Shown here: in pieces, positions 9,915-18,062 of the stretch | Position numbering within the stretch: the first letter of the stretch is position 1 | How the letters are laid out: the number at the start of each line of letters is the position of its first letter | Source of the DNA: Echinicola soli | Lineage (GTDB): Bacteria; Bacteroidota; Bacteroidia; Cytophagales; Cyclobacteriaceae | Assembly: GCF_006575665.1 (NCBI RefSeq) | Contig: NZ_CP041253.1 | Location: 3,261,001 to 3,325,000, forward strand | Direction of reading: 5' to 3' | Length of the DNA: 64,000 nucleotides | The notes under the pieces: generated by a model | The model's input: only the letters and a program-made list of their open reading frames with translations | Told to the model about the DNA's origin: nothing | The model's database searches: none | Made by a program: the position numbers and the translations under genes

Positions 9915-10595
9915 ATGATGAAATATTTTCCCTTACTACTACTGTTTTTTTTGGCAGTAGGAGGAGGTTTACAGGCCAAGACCGGTGAAGAGACAATCAC
10001 CAAAGGAAAATACACCCTGACCTTTGTCAATCAAGATCCCGAACTGGATGAACAAGTAAAAGAAGGCCTTATCAAAACTTTCTTTAAAGTCTATCCAAAG
10101 ATGTCAAAGGCATTCAACAAGGATGCTACCAAGAAAGTGACCGTGACCATAGACACCGCATATAATGGTGTGGCCTATGCGCATGATGGAAAGATCACCA
10201 TTGCATCCAAATGGCTCGATAAGAAACCCGGAGACCTGGATGTGATCACGCATGAAGGGATGCACTTGATACAGGCCTATCCTGATGGCGCTGGCCCAGG
10301 CTGGTTGACAGAAGGGATAGCTGATTATGTGCGCTATGCCTATGGAGTGGACAATGAAGGAGCAGGCTGGTCACTGCCTGATGTTGCTCCGGAGCATTCC
10401 TATGAAAACAGCTATCGAATTACTGCTCGCTTTTTACTGTGGATTACCCAGGCATACGACAAGCGATTTGTTAAAGAAATGGATAAGCATATGCGCAGCA
10501 AGACCTATTCGGACAGCTTATGGAAGCAGTATACTGGTTTGACACTGGACGAGCTATGGGAGACCTATTCCAATAACCCTGTGGTAAAAAATTAG
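9915..10595 (+). CDS. Basic secretory protein (BSP)-family putative zinc metallopeptidase
   Basis: This 226-residue secreted protein has a signal peptide MMKYFPLLLLFFLAVGGGLQA. The central segment carries the zinc-binding HExxH motif as H113-E114-G-M-H117, followed by PGWLTEGIADYVRYAYG, which is diagnostic of the plant/bacterial basic secretory protein family (PF04450). The downstream EGIADY glutamate is the likely third metal ligand. Role: presumed extracytoplasmic proteolysis or hydrolysis; activity in this family is poorly proven. It follows the DUF4965 gene after a gap with two hairpins, so it may be its own transcription unit. Family assignment is firm, substrate unknown. Confidence 0.85.
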   Translation: MMKYFPLLLLFFLAVGGGLQAKTGEETITKGKYTLTFVNQDPELDEQVKEGLIKTFFKVYPKMSKAFNKDATKKVTVTIDTAYNGVAYAHDGKITIASKWLDKKPGDLDVITHEGMHLIQAYPDGAGPGWLTEGIADYVRYAYGVDNEGAGWSLPDVAPEHSYENSYRITARFLLWITQAYDKRFVKEMDKHMRSKTYSDSLWKQYTGLTLDELWETYSNNPVVKN

Positions 10596-10921
10596 CGTTT
10601 ATATTAGAGATTGTTTGATAGACGAAATCGGTCATCATGAGTACAGCAAAGTGATTTTGACGCAATTTAGGCACGCAATGGATTTTATAATGCATATTGC
10701 GGGCCTAATTACCTTTTGGAATGTCATTGAGGCTGCTTAATGGGGTGTTCTACTGATGAAGAAATAGCAACATATGGGACAGCCTGCTAAAAGAAAAAGT
10801 CCTGATAAATATTTTTTTATCAATATTTTGGTGATTTTTGTAGCAGAATCATTTTTTACTACGTCTAGTCGTTATAATTTAGAGACAGTACACTGGACCA
10901 ACGAACTAAACTACTTGCTGT
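10596..10921. other. Intergenic region, no gene seen
   Basis: Non-coding gap of 326 bases. It is AT-rich in its second half (long T runs around 10810-10870) and should hold the promoter for the following glycosyltransferase, but I could not find a clear TTTG/TAnnTTTG pair. Confidence 0.4.
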
Positions 10922-12085
10922 ATGAGAATTGGGTTTGACGCGAAGAGGGCTTTCAAAAACTTCACAGGATTGGGTAATTACAGCCGATTTATCCTGAAGT
11001 CGCTTAGTGATAATTTTCCAGCCAATAACTATTACCTTTTTACGCCGGTCAGGGGCCGTAGAAGTGCTGAAGTGTCGATTGCGTGCGAAAACCCAAATCA
11101 GAAAATAGTGGTGCCTACCGATATGTGGAAACTTCCAGTGATGTCAAGTGCTTGGAGAAGTGTTTTCCAGGGGGTAAAGCATTATGACAGTGAGTTGGAA
11201 ATCTTTCATGGGCTGAGCAATGAAATTCCCTATATCAAAAATAAATCCACTAAGTATGTGGTGACGGTGCATGATCTGTTGTTTTGCCGGTATCCTGAAC
11301 TTTTTAATCCCATAGATGTCCAGATTTATAAAATAAAAATGCAGCGATCCTGCAAGGAAGCTGACCAGGTGATTGCTATTAGCCAGCAGACGAAGCAAGA
11401 CCTGATAGATTTTTTAGGTATTGATGAAAACAAGATCAAAGTGGTTTACCAAGGGTACCACGAAAATTATAAAAAAGAAGTCTCATTAGAAGAGATTCAG
11501 CGTGTCAAAGCAAAATATCATCTTCCTGATCGGTACTTGTTCTTTGTGAGCACCATCGAAAAAAGAAAAAATGTACAGCTGATTTTAAAGGCCATGAAAA
11601 CCCGCAAGGACTGGGATTTCCCCTTGGTGGTCGTGGGAAGGGCGACATCCTTTATCAATGATTTAAAAGCCATGGCAGAGGAGTATGGGCTTCAGGAAAA
11701 GGTGTTGTTTTTGCATAATGTGGCTTTTGATGATCTTCCTGCCATGTATAAAATGGCACATGTCTTTATTTACCCTTCCTACTTTGAAGGCTTTGGGATA
11801 CCAATTATTGAAGCACAGAGCATGGGTACTCCCGTGATCACTTCCACAGGCTCATGTTTTCGTGAGGCAGGTGGAGATGCGGCACTATATGGCAATCCGG
11901 ATGATCCCGAAGCACTGGTGGATCATATAGAAAGGATGGACAGGGAAGATGTAAGAGCGGAGTTTATCTCCAAGGGATATCAGAATATCAAGCGGTTTGA
12001 TGAGTCTGTTATTTCCAGCGACTTGATGAATATTTATGAGGAAGTATTGGAAGTTTGCACTGCAAAACCCATTTTGGCTACATGA
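10922..12085 (+). CDS. GT4-family (GT-B) glycosyltransferase
   Basis: A 387-residue cytosolic GT-B enzyme. The N-terminal MRIGFDAKRAFKNFTGLGNYSRF is typical of the mannosyltransferase-like GT4 group, and the C-terminal domain has the EX7E motif (E289-GFGIPII-E297) within PSYFEGFGIPIIEAQSMGTPVI, which binds the nucleotide-sugar donor. Predicted to transfer a hexose during surface polysaccharide assembly. It stands alone on the plus strand, facing the minus-strand glycosyltransferase genes across a 966-base repeat-rich gap. Donor and acceptor cannot be assigned. Confidence 0.9.
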   Translation: MRIGFDAKRAFKNFTGLGNYSRFILKSLSDNFPANNYYLFTPVRGRRSAEVSIACENPNQKIVVPTDMWKLPVMSSAWRSVFQGVKHYDSELEIFHGLSNEIPYIKNKSTKYVVTVHDLLFCRYPELFNPIDVQIYKIKMQRSCKEADQVIAISQQTKQDLIDFLGIDENKIKVVYQGYHENYKKEVSLEEIQRVKAKYHLPDRYLFFVSTIEKRKNVQLILKAMKTRKDWDFPLVVVGRATSFINDLKAMAEEYGLQEKVLFLHNVAFDDLPAMYKMAHVFIYPSYFEGFGIPIIEAQSMGTPVITSTGSCFREAGGDAALYGNPDDPEALVDHIERMDREDVRAEFISKGYQNIKRFDESVISSDLMNIYEEVLEVCTAKPILAT

Positions 12086-12680
12086 GCATAATTAGTCAGT
12101 AGCCTGTGATCTATGCCTGGCTTGACCCTGTCCCGTTTGTGCGGATAGATCAGATAAACAGGTTTGTACCTGCCTAGAGTGAGGCAGGCCGAAGGCACAA
12201 AGGGGCCTAGGGGTAACCTTGTTTTACCAAGCTTTAATGCCTAGCGGCATTCGCCAGGACACCCACCCAAGGAAATCGCTTTTAAACTATCAGTAAAGTG
12301 ATGTCAGCCTGAGCGAACCTGTCTGTCCGCTCGGTCTGAAACCATATTGCTTGAATTAAATAACACTATTGCCTAAAGTGATCTCTCCAGACACCCACCT
12401 CACTATTTTTGCGGACAGAAGTGTCAGCAGTGATGCTCCGTTAGGAGCATTAGCTTGGTAATAGGAAGTGAATGCAGTATCCTAACAGTGCGGTAGGTAC
12501 TGGCCACGGACAAGAAAAAAATGTATGATCATCGACTGCATCAGGAGCATGAGTACCAAATTTATCCGTCCACGCGTTTCTTCGATTCCGATGCTCCGCT
12601 ACCGCTCAACTTACTCACAGTAAATCATATCGAACCTTATTTTCTTTGATTTTGGATTTAAAAAGATCCCTCCTTTGGGG

Positions 12681-12787
12681 TCAAGCGAAAAAGTTAGGGG
12701 GATTAGGGTTGGTTCCGATAGCACGCAGATGGCGCAGATTAATAAGATTTACACTGATTTTTTTATGCTGGAGCACGCATTCCTATT
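12681..12787 (+). repeat. 107-base dispersed repeat, copy A
   Basis: Matches 48599-48705 in the same orientation with about nine mismatches by eye (roughly 92% identity). The core reads GCACGCAGATGGCGCAGATT followed by AATAAGATTTACACTGA. It is intergenic in both places. Confidence 0.8.
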
Positions 12788-12813
12788 AACCTGTGCTCGA
12801 CTATGAATTCGAT

Positions 12814-12945
12814 GTCATTCCGTCCCCGATAGTATCGGGGCAGGCTATTGCGACAACCGGAGGGAGGAAGCAATCTCGTATTCTTAAGACGGGACTGCCA
12901 CGTTCCCGATAGCTCGGGACAGGCTATACTTCCTCGCAGTGACGG
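12814..12945. repeat. Palindromic REP-like element
   Basis: Starts GTCATTCCGTCCCCGATAG and ends CTCGCAGTGACGG, so the ends are inverted relatives (GTCAT.. / ..GTGAC). Internal hairpins are CCCCGATAGTATCGGGG and GTTCCCGATAGCTCGGGAC. Same family as the blocks at 24557, 31806, 33019, 35792, 55001 and 61816. Confidence 0.65.
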
Positions 12946-13051
12946 GAAAGGATCCTTTCATTCACCACGACAAGACTATCGGGGACACAGGCTAACCAAA
13001 CGGCATTGATTTCGGGTTTAACCAATATCCTGGTAACCCAATCTCCAAAAA

Positions 13052-13834
13052 CTAGTTCATCCTTACTTCTTTGGATTTCTTCGTTTCGGCAATTTGCTTC
13101 ATTACGAGCATAAAATACAAAGGCCCTTCGGAAAGATACCGTTTTCCTAATCTAGCAGGTTGGTCTAGCAGCCTATACAGCCAGCCAAAACCGGTTTTCT
13201 TTATCCATTCAGGAGCCATTTTCTGTACACCTGCGGCATAATCGATCGAAGAACCCAATCCTAAGCTTACCGGAATATTATAGGATTTGAGGTATTTGCT
13301 GATAAACCGTTCCTGCTTAGGAGCTCCCAAGCCTACGACAAGGACATCTGAGCGACTTTCTTGTAAAAGCTTTACGATTTTATCCAGTTCATTGGGGTTG
13401 TTTTCGAATCCAAAAGGTGGACTATATGTCCCACTGATGATCAGGCCAGGGTATTGTTTTTCTAGTTTTTGCTTGGCAATGTCACCTACTCCTGGTGCAG
13501 CACCAAGGAGAAATACACGCATGTTCTTCTGCGCAGATACCTCACACAGTTTGAAGAAAAGGGACGAACCACTTACTTTCTCTGTGAGGGGCTGTTTCAG
13601 CCATTTAGATGTCCAGACGAGGGGTTTTCCATCCGGTACCAGAAGCCCTGATGTGTTGAGTACATCTTTGTATTGTTGGTCTTTGTGCGCTGCGATCAAC
13701 AAGTTAATGTTTGGCGTGAAGATGGAAGTTTTCTTTTTGTTTTTGACGGCATCTACGATGTAGTCAATGGTGTCTTCGAATGAAACGTCGGCTACTTGGA
13801 CTCCAAGGATATCGACTTTATTAAACTTTTTCAT
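13052..13834 (-). CDS. WecG/TagA/CpsF-family (GT26) glycosyltransferase
   Basis: A 260-residue member of the GT26 family that adds N-acetylmannosamine(uronate)-type sugars to polyprenyl-linked intermediates. Family hallmarks seen are TPNINLLIAAHKD near residue 40, LLVPDGKPLVWTSKWL near 85, and GLGAPKQERFISKYL near 170. No signal peptide; it acts at the cytosolic face of the membrane. Its start overlaps the end of the upstream GT4 gene by 14 bases, indicating translational coupling in a two-gene operon. Sugar specificity is not determinable. Confidence 0.92.
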   Translation of the reverse strand: MKKFNKVDILGVQVADVSFEDTIDYIVDAVKNKKKTSIFTPNINLLIAAHKDQQYKDVLNTSGLLVPDGKPLVWTSKWLKQPLTEKVSGSSLFFKLCEVSAQKNMRVFLLGAAPGVGDIAKQKLEKQYPGLIISGTYSPPFGFENNPNELDKIVKLLQESRSDVLVVGLGAPKQERFISKYLKSYNIPVSLGLGSSIDYAAGVQKMAPEWIKKTGFGWLYRLLDQPARLGKRYLSEGPLYFMLVMKQIAETKKSKEVRMN

Positions 13835-14906
13835 AAATAGGCTCTTTGATGGACGTTTTCAATAAATTGTTCCAGGAGAGAGTAGCGTATTCATGAGAGT
13901 GGTAGTTTACAATAAGGTCCCTAGCAGACTGGGACAGTTTTTGGTATTCATCATCAGTGAGTGTCATGGCTTTTTGAATGGCCTCACTGATAAGTGTAGC
14001 GGCCGGCTTTTCGATCAGAAAACCCGTTTCTTTATTAACAATATCCGATATATCGGCAACATCTGTGCCGAGCGCTGGCAGTCCACAGGCCATGGATTCC
14101 ATCATGGCGCAAGGAATGCCTTCCACTTTAGAGGTGAGGATAAAAAACCTGGATTGATGGATGAATTTCACCACATGCGGGCTGTGCCCTGCAAAGTGGA
14201 CCTGATCTTCCAATTCCAACTGTTTTACTTGGGCTTGGAGGGGTTCCATCATAGGGCCTTTCCCGACAACTAAGAACTGCGGCTTCAGGCCTTTTTGTTT
14301 TAGCATGCCCAGTGCTTCAATGATCAAATTGACATTTTTTCGTTCTTCCAGCACACCGATGTAGATAAAATCAAATTCTTTTGGTGTTTTGGGAGAGGGG
14401 AGAAAGTCCTCCTTGGTATTGATGGTACTGTGCAGAATGGAGATTTTTTCTTCAGGAATACCCTGTTCCAGCCAATAATTTTTAGTGTTGTTGCCAGGTA
14501 CATTGAGGTGCTTGGCCTCATGCATGGCACTGGAGATGACATTGCCTACAGGCCAAATTTTCATATAATCCTGGGTGAGGTTATCGATCTCACTGAAGAT
14601 AAAGGGCGTAGAGGTGATTTTTGATAGGATGTAAGAGAAGAAGCCGTGAGGCTTGAAGTTATAGCTAAGGATAAGGTCGGGCTTGATCTTTCGGATTTTT
14701 GAGAGCATAAAGAACGGTGAAAGCATCAGGTAAAACGGTCTGATCCTTAACAGCTGGGGTAGAATAATGTACCTTAGTTTTGCGAATTGAGGGCCATTTT
14801 CTTTTCTGATCAAGAATATTTCATCGACCATATCGACCATAGACAAGGGTTTTAACTTGTAAATAACTTGGCTAGGCTTCAGGCCTGCAATAACAACGAT
14901 TTTCAT
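13821..14906 (-). CDS. GT4-family glycosyltransferase
   Basis: This 361-residue GT-B protein has an N-terminal Rossmann-like domain (MKIVVIAGLKPSQVIYKLKP) and a C-terminal donor-binding domain carrying EX7E as E262-GIPCAMM-E270, followed by ACGLPALGTDVADI. It probably adds a sugar to the same lipid-linked glycan as the GT26 enzyme, whose gene overlaps its 3' end by 14 bases. Donor unknown. Confidence 0.9.
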   Translation of the reverse strand: MKIVVIAGLKPSQVIYKLKPLSMVDMVDEIFLIRKENGPQFAKLRYIILPQLLRIRPFYLMLSPFFMLSKIRKIKPDLILSYNFKPHGFFSYILSKITSTPFIFSEIDNLTQDYMKIWPVGNVISSAMHEAKHLNVPGNNTKNYWLEQGIPEEKISILHSTINTKEDFLPSPKTPKEFDFIYIGVLEERKNVNLIIEALGMLKQKGLKPQFLVVGKGPMMEPLQAQVKQLELEDQVHFAGHSPHVVKFIHQSRFFILTSKVEGIPCAMMESMACGLPALGTDVADISDIVNKETGFLIEKPAATLISEAIQKAMTLTDDEYQKLSQSARDLIVNYHSHEYATLSWNNLLKTSIKEPIYEKV

Positions 14907-15262
14907 TCCTCAAAAATTTTGTGGTAATTATAATGTCTTAGGCTTTTTTGGGTGAGGAGTGAATTGACTTGATGTAAATATAGTTAAAAATGAATTTCGA
15001 AGTAATAAAAATGTATTTTTTTAAAATTAATTTAAAATTGAGCTTTTGAGGAGAGGATTATAGCTGTATGGGTTTGTGATTGGTATTCAGTTGTTTGTGG
15101 TTTTTTAATAATAATTCAGGAACGTTTCTTGAATACCATTCTCGCTATTTGATGTGAAATTTTGGTGGTTTGGCCTGGTTTTAACTGGGCCTATTCTTGA
15201 TAGCTGGTATTCAGAAATGTCACTAAATGCTTACTTTTGTCACATTAAAATCAAATCAACAA
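14907..15262. other. Divergent AT-rich intergenic region
   Basis: This 356-base gap separates the divergent GT4 gene and cytolysin-like gene. It is very AT-rich around 14980-15050. The only site I can support is the TACTTTTG box at 15232-15239; no RNA or small gene is visible. Confidence 0.5.
15232..15239 (+). promoter_or_regulatory. Candidate Bacteroidota -7 promoter box (TACTTTTG)
   Basis: TACTTTTG matches the Bacteroidota TAnnTTTG -7 consensus and lies 23 bases before the ATG at 15263. It sits inside the longer open frame that begins at 15227, which argues for the ATG at 15263 as the true start. No good TTTG is seen 19-21 bases upstream, so the call is tentative. Confidence 0.4.
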
Positions 15263-16288
15263 ATGCAAAAATTTTTAACAATTGGCTTTTTGGCCGTAGG
15301 GATGTATTCTTGTCAGGAAGAGGAGGCTGTGAATCCTGTTTTGCCTGAGGATAGTACAGAAAAGGAGATTGTTTGGGAGTCCCAGACCAAATCTACCAGT
15401 TATACAGTATATCCGTTTTTGAAAAGAGATAGTAATATGCAGTATCCGGGGGCATTGATTACCTTGGAGAGTGTCTCGAATCAGAAGTTCAGTTATGTGT
15501 TTAACTATACATACAATGAGGTTGCAGTCCATTCGAGTTTTCAAGGAGCAAGTCCAGCGACGCAATCTATGATTCCTGGTTACGGGGCATTTGCTAATTT
15601 CGAGAACCAGTCAATATATATTAATCCGACTCCTCCTGCCAAAGCAAACCGAGATACGATTTCCCATGAGCAGTGGATAAAGCCGATTTACTCTATGGAT
15701 CAGTTGTATATGGAGTTGGGTGGAAATGCTCTTATTTTAAATGAAAGGATAGCTGATAAGATTCATTTCGGAGAAAAAGATGGGAAGAGTAGGGGAGTAG
15801 CCTTTATGGAAACTATCAATTATTCTTATGATACGGAAGTTTCTGAAGGTTCCTCATTGATCAAAGAAGCTGCCGATGATGAAGCTTTTGCCGGGATTAC
15901 ACCGGTTTATGTTTCGAAAATTAATATGGGGAGAATGGCTGTGGTCTTTTTTGAGACAGCGAATACTTATGAAGAAGTGGAAACAGGCTTGGCAAGATTG
16001 ATGAATGGTGAAGCGATTACTGAGGAAGAGCAGCAACTATTGGAAGCAACTACCTTTGTCATCAGTATTTCCAGGGGATGGAATGGGCTTGAGATTCCCA
16101 TATCCATGGAAGGAGTGAATGATTTCGAAGATTTTACATCAATGTTGGAATCGGGCTCAGAAGACCCTCTTTATGGAGAGGGTAAATATGGCGCGATTGT
16201 CAGTTATGAATTACGGCATATTGATACCAACGAATTAGCAGAGGTGACTTTTTCGGCAGCATATGAAGTGCCGAAGTTTGTAGAATAA
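15263..16288 (+). CDS. Cholesterol-dependent-cytolysin-like (CDC-like) lipoprotein lacking domain 4
   Basis: The 341-residue product begins MQKFLTIGFLAVGMYSC (Cys17 lipidation site) followed by QEEE, an acidic stretch of the kind that routes Bacteroidota lipoproteins to the surface. YPGAL at residues 61-65 matches the conserved YPGAL of thiol-activated cytolysins. PVYVSKINMGRMAVVFFETA, from residue 214, aligns with the perfringolysin strand region reading PLMVSNVAYGRTIYVKLETT, and the following EEVETGLARLMN fits the next helix. The chain ends where perfringolysin leaves domains 1-3; the membrane-binding domain 4 and its undecapeptide are absent. CDC-like pore formers without the undecapeptide are known in Bacteroidota. 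Role (antibacterial pore former or recognition protein) is inferred. Convergent with an outer-membrane protein gene across a 20-bp-stem hairpin. Confidence 0.75.
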   Translation: MQKFLTIGFLAVGMYSCQEEEAVNPVLPEDSTEKEIVWESQTKSTSYTVYPFLKRDSNMQYPGALITLESVSNQKFSYVFNYTYNEVAVHSSFQGASPATQSMIPGYGAFANFENQSIYINPTPPAKANRDTISHEQWIKPIYSMDQLYMELGGNALILNERIADKIHFGEKDGKSRGVAFMETINYSYDTEVSEGSSLIKEAADDEAFAGITPVYVSKINMGRMAVVFFETANTYEEVETGLARLMNGEAITEEEQQLLEATTFVISISRGWNGLEIPISMEGVNDFEDFTSMLESGSEDPLYGEGKYGAIVSYELRHIDTNELAEVTFSAAYEVPKFVE

Positions 16289-16290
16289 AT

Positions 16291-16337
16291 TGGTAACATT
16301 CATTCCATGACTCAAATTCATGGAATGAATGTTACCA
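16291..16337. terminator. Bidirectional hairpin terminator between convergent genes
   Basis: A perfect 20-base inverted repeat (16291-16310 with 16318-16337, arms beginning TGGTAACATTCATTCC) with a 7-base loop lies 2 bases after the stop of the CDC-like gene and 30 bases before the end of the opposing gene. It lacks a long T-tract. Confidence 0.75.
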
Positions 16338-16367
16338 GGCTTAATATTTATCAAAATCAGATAAGTC

Positions 16368-17109
16368 TTACCTGATTTTGTGTTCATAACCAATTGTAAA
16401 TGCCCAGTACTGTCCATCATAGACGTGGTGATTACCATGGTAAGTTTGATCGTTGTATGTAATCTCGTCAAATTCCCTAGTGACTAACGGCTTTCCTGTA
16501 TTGATTCCCCACATCGCATCCAGCGTAAGTCTTCCTTTATTGCCTATTTTATAAAATACTCCTGCTTCTGGGCGTAGGAAAATGCTGAATTGCCTTTCTA
16601 TATGATGCCTCCCTGAAACATCGATTTCGACAAAGGCGTTACCGGTGTCGGCATTTAATAAGGTGTTAAAGGGATTTCCTGAATAGTCATAGCTTTCGCC
16701 ATCAATATAGTTTAAGGGGATGGAAAATGAAGCCTGTGCACCAAACTTATCCGTTAGCAGGAAGTCTTTTCTTACAGTAGGCCCAATTGACCAAATAGGC
16801 ATGGAGGATGAAGCACCGAACCGATGGTTATGGTCTGTTCCATACGCCCACAGTGTACCATTCCTAGTGGTAAATGACATGTCCATTCCCAAATAGAAAT
16901 CAGGAGAAATCTCTTTTCTGGCGTATAACTGAAAAGTCCAGCTTTCCGGGGAGGAGGACGCTGACCATAAGTCCTGAAAGGAGCCTGTGTTTTGCCAATC
17001 GGAATAATACCTTCCTAATCTTCCACCAATGGATAGATCCTGACAAGATACCTCGTGGCCTATGATGAAAAAAAGGAAAATGGTTAAAAAATAGACTGAT
17101 TCGTTTCAT
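16368..17109 (-). pseudogene. Outer-membrane beta-barrel protein with a frameshift in the signal peptide
   Basis: Two overlapping minus-strand frames together encode one barrel-like protein. ATG at 17109 gives MKRISLFFNHFP and then a non-sensible frame. Removing one base from the six-A run at 17086-17091 (T run on the coding strand) yields MKRISLFLTIFLFFIIGHEV then SCQDLSIGGRLGRYYSDW, a perfect signal peptide, and continues without a stop for 246 residues to YEHKIR. The total span is 742 bases, exactly 3x247 + 1. The mature part has alternating strands (SWTFQLYARKEISPDFYLGM, FSIFLRPEAGVFYKIG) typical of small outer-membrane barrels. No other start codon exists in frame upstream of the TTG at 16892. 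The slip could be phase variation, a real mutation or a sequencing error. Confidence 0.75.
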
Positions 17110-17270
17110 GCTTTTGTTTTTCTTATCTCCTGTTGTTGTTTAAATGAATCTAATAGTGACTTAAATTCCTTATATAATAATATTTTATTTTTGAAATAGT
17201 AAGTTTTAAGGAGAATATATATATAAGAGTCAGTATTTGTGTATCTATTTTGATAAGCCTATTTCCCGTA

Positions 17271-18059
17271 TCACTTGGAAGGAGGATTCTTATGTTTCTT
17301 GGAATAGCCGAAAATCTTTCTGCGTAGTTTATGGAAGTTTTTCTTCAGTGGGCCGTATTCTTTGATAAAAGGCTCATGTTTTTTTAGTTGCCCAAAAGGA
17401 TTTTTTTCCGGGTTCCAATCTAAGGTTTTGAGGGCTTTAAAGTCCAGCTTCCATACCGCATAATTAAAGGATAATTGATCTCTTCTGCTGCGTGTGGATA
17501 CTTCGTGCCACCAAAAATTCAGCAATGAGGTTATTTTATCGTCAAACCTTCTGAACTGTAGTCCTCCTAAATTCAAACCTAAATGTTCGGGAAAGCCTTC
17601 TTTTCTATAAAATGCTTCTTGTGCATTAAATTTTTCTGGCTTGTCCATATTGTAGTGATGGCAGGCCTTGAATTCGTCATAGATGCAATCCCTTTCTGGG
17701 TGTTTTATAGAGGCTAAAGAGATTTCTGTATTGAGGTGCTCGGAGATTAACTGTTGGACACTTTTTGTGGTGATGAGGTAGTGTGCGTCCACATAGATAT
17801 TGTACGCATAAGTTTTGTCCTTAAAAACGTTATGAGGTTGTAATTTATAGAAGCGATTTTCAAGTGTGGGGTCTTCGAATTTTCTTTTAACTTTCTTAAT
17901 CTTAAATGATTTTGATTTAAGGTCTTTATTGTCTGTGAAACAGATCAGATCAACTTCTTTTGACAGTTCCTTTGGAAATAAAGGCTCTCGAAGGTGGTCA
18001 TACCATCCAAAAATGGCTGTATATAGAACTATTTTTTTTCTCTTGCGAATCAGTTTCAT
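17271..18059 (-). CDS. DUF616/TOD1-type glycosyltransferase-like protein
   Basis: This 262-residue cytosolic protein reads KKIVLYTAIFGWYDHLREPL at its start and contains VDLICFTDNKDL, YAYNIYVDAHYLI and RRDQLSFNYAVWKLDF, the pattern of DUF616 (TOD1/MUCI70-like) putative glycosyltransferases. The internal YVDAH takes the place of a DxD-type metal site. It starts 3 bases after the stop of the upstream GT2-GT4 gene, so it is co-transcribed with the two large glycosyltransferases. Role: likely sugar transfer in surface glycan assembly; donor unknown. Its DNA is visibly more AT-rich than the neighbouring enzyme genes. Confidence 0.75.
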   Translation of the reverse strand: MKLIRKRKKIVLYTAIFGWYDHLREPLFPKELSKEVDLICFTDNKDLKSKSFKIKKVKRKFEDPTLENRFYKLQPHNVFKDKTYAYNIYVDAHYLITTKSVQQLISEHLNTEISLASIKHPERDCIYDEFKACHHYNMDKPEKFNAQEAFYRKEGFPEHLGLNLGGLQFRRFDDKITSLLNFWWHEVSTRSRRDQLSFNYAVWKLDFKALKTLDWNPEKNPFGQLKKHEPFIKEYGPLKKNFHKLRRKIFGYSKKHKNPPSK

Positions 18060-18062
18060 TAG

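Larger units (their letters stand above)
12086..13051. other. Repeat-rich intergenic region without a gene
   Basis: Convergent gap of 966 bases. I find no credible ORF. It contains small hairpins (AATGCC/GGCATT at 12236-12251; ATGCTCC/GGAGCAT at 12433-12450), a copy of a 107-base dispersed repeat (12681-12787) and a palindromic REP-like block (12814-12945). It ends with CTAACCAAACGGCATTGAT (12992-13010), close to a motif beside the IS4 fragment at 36755. It looks like a landing site for small mobile elements. Confidence 0.6.
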
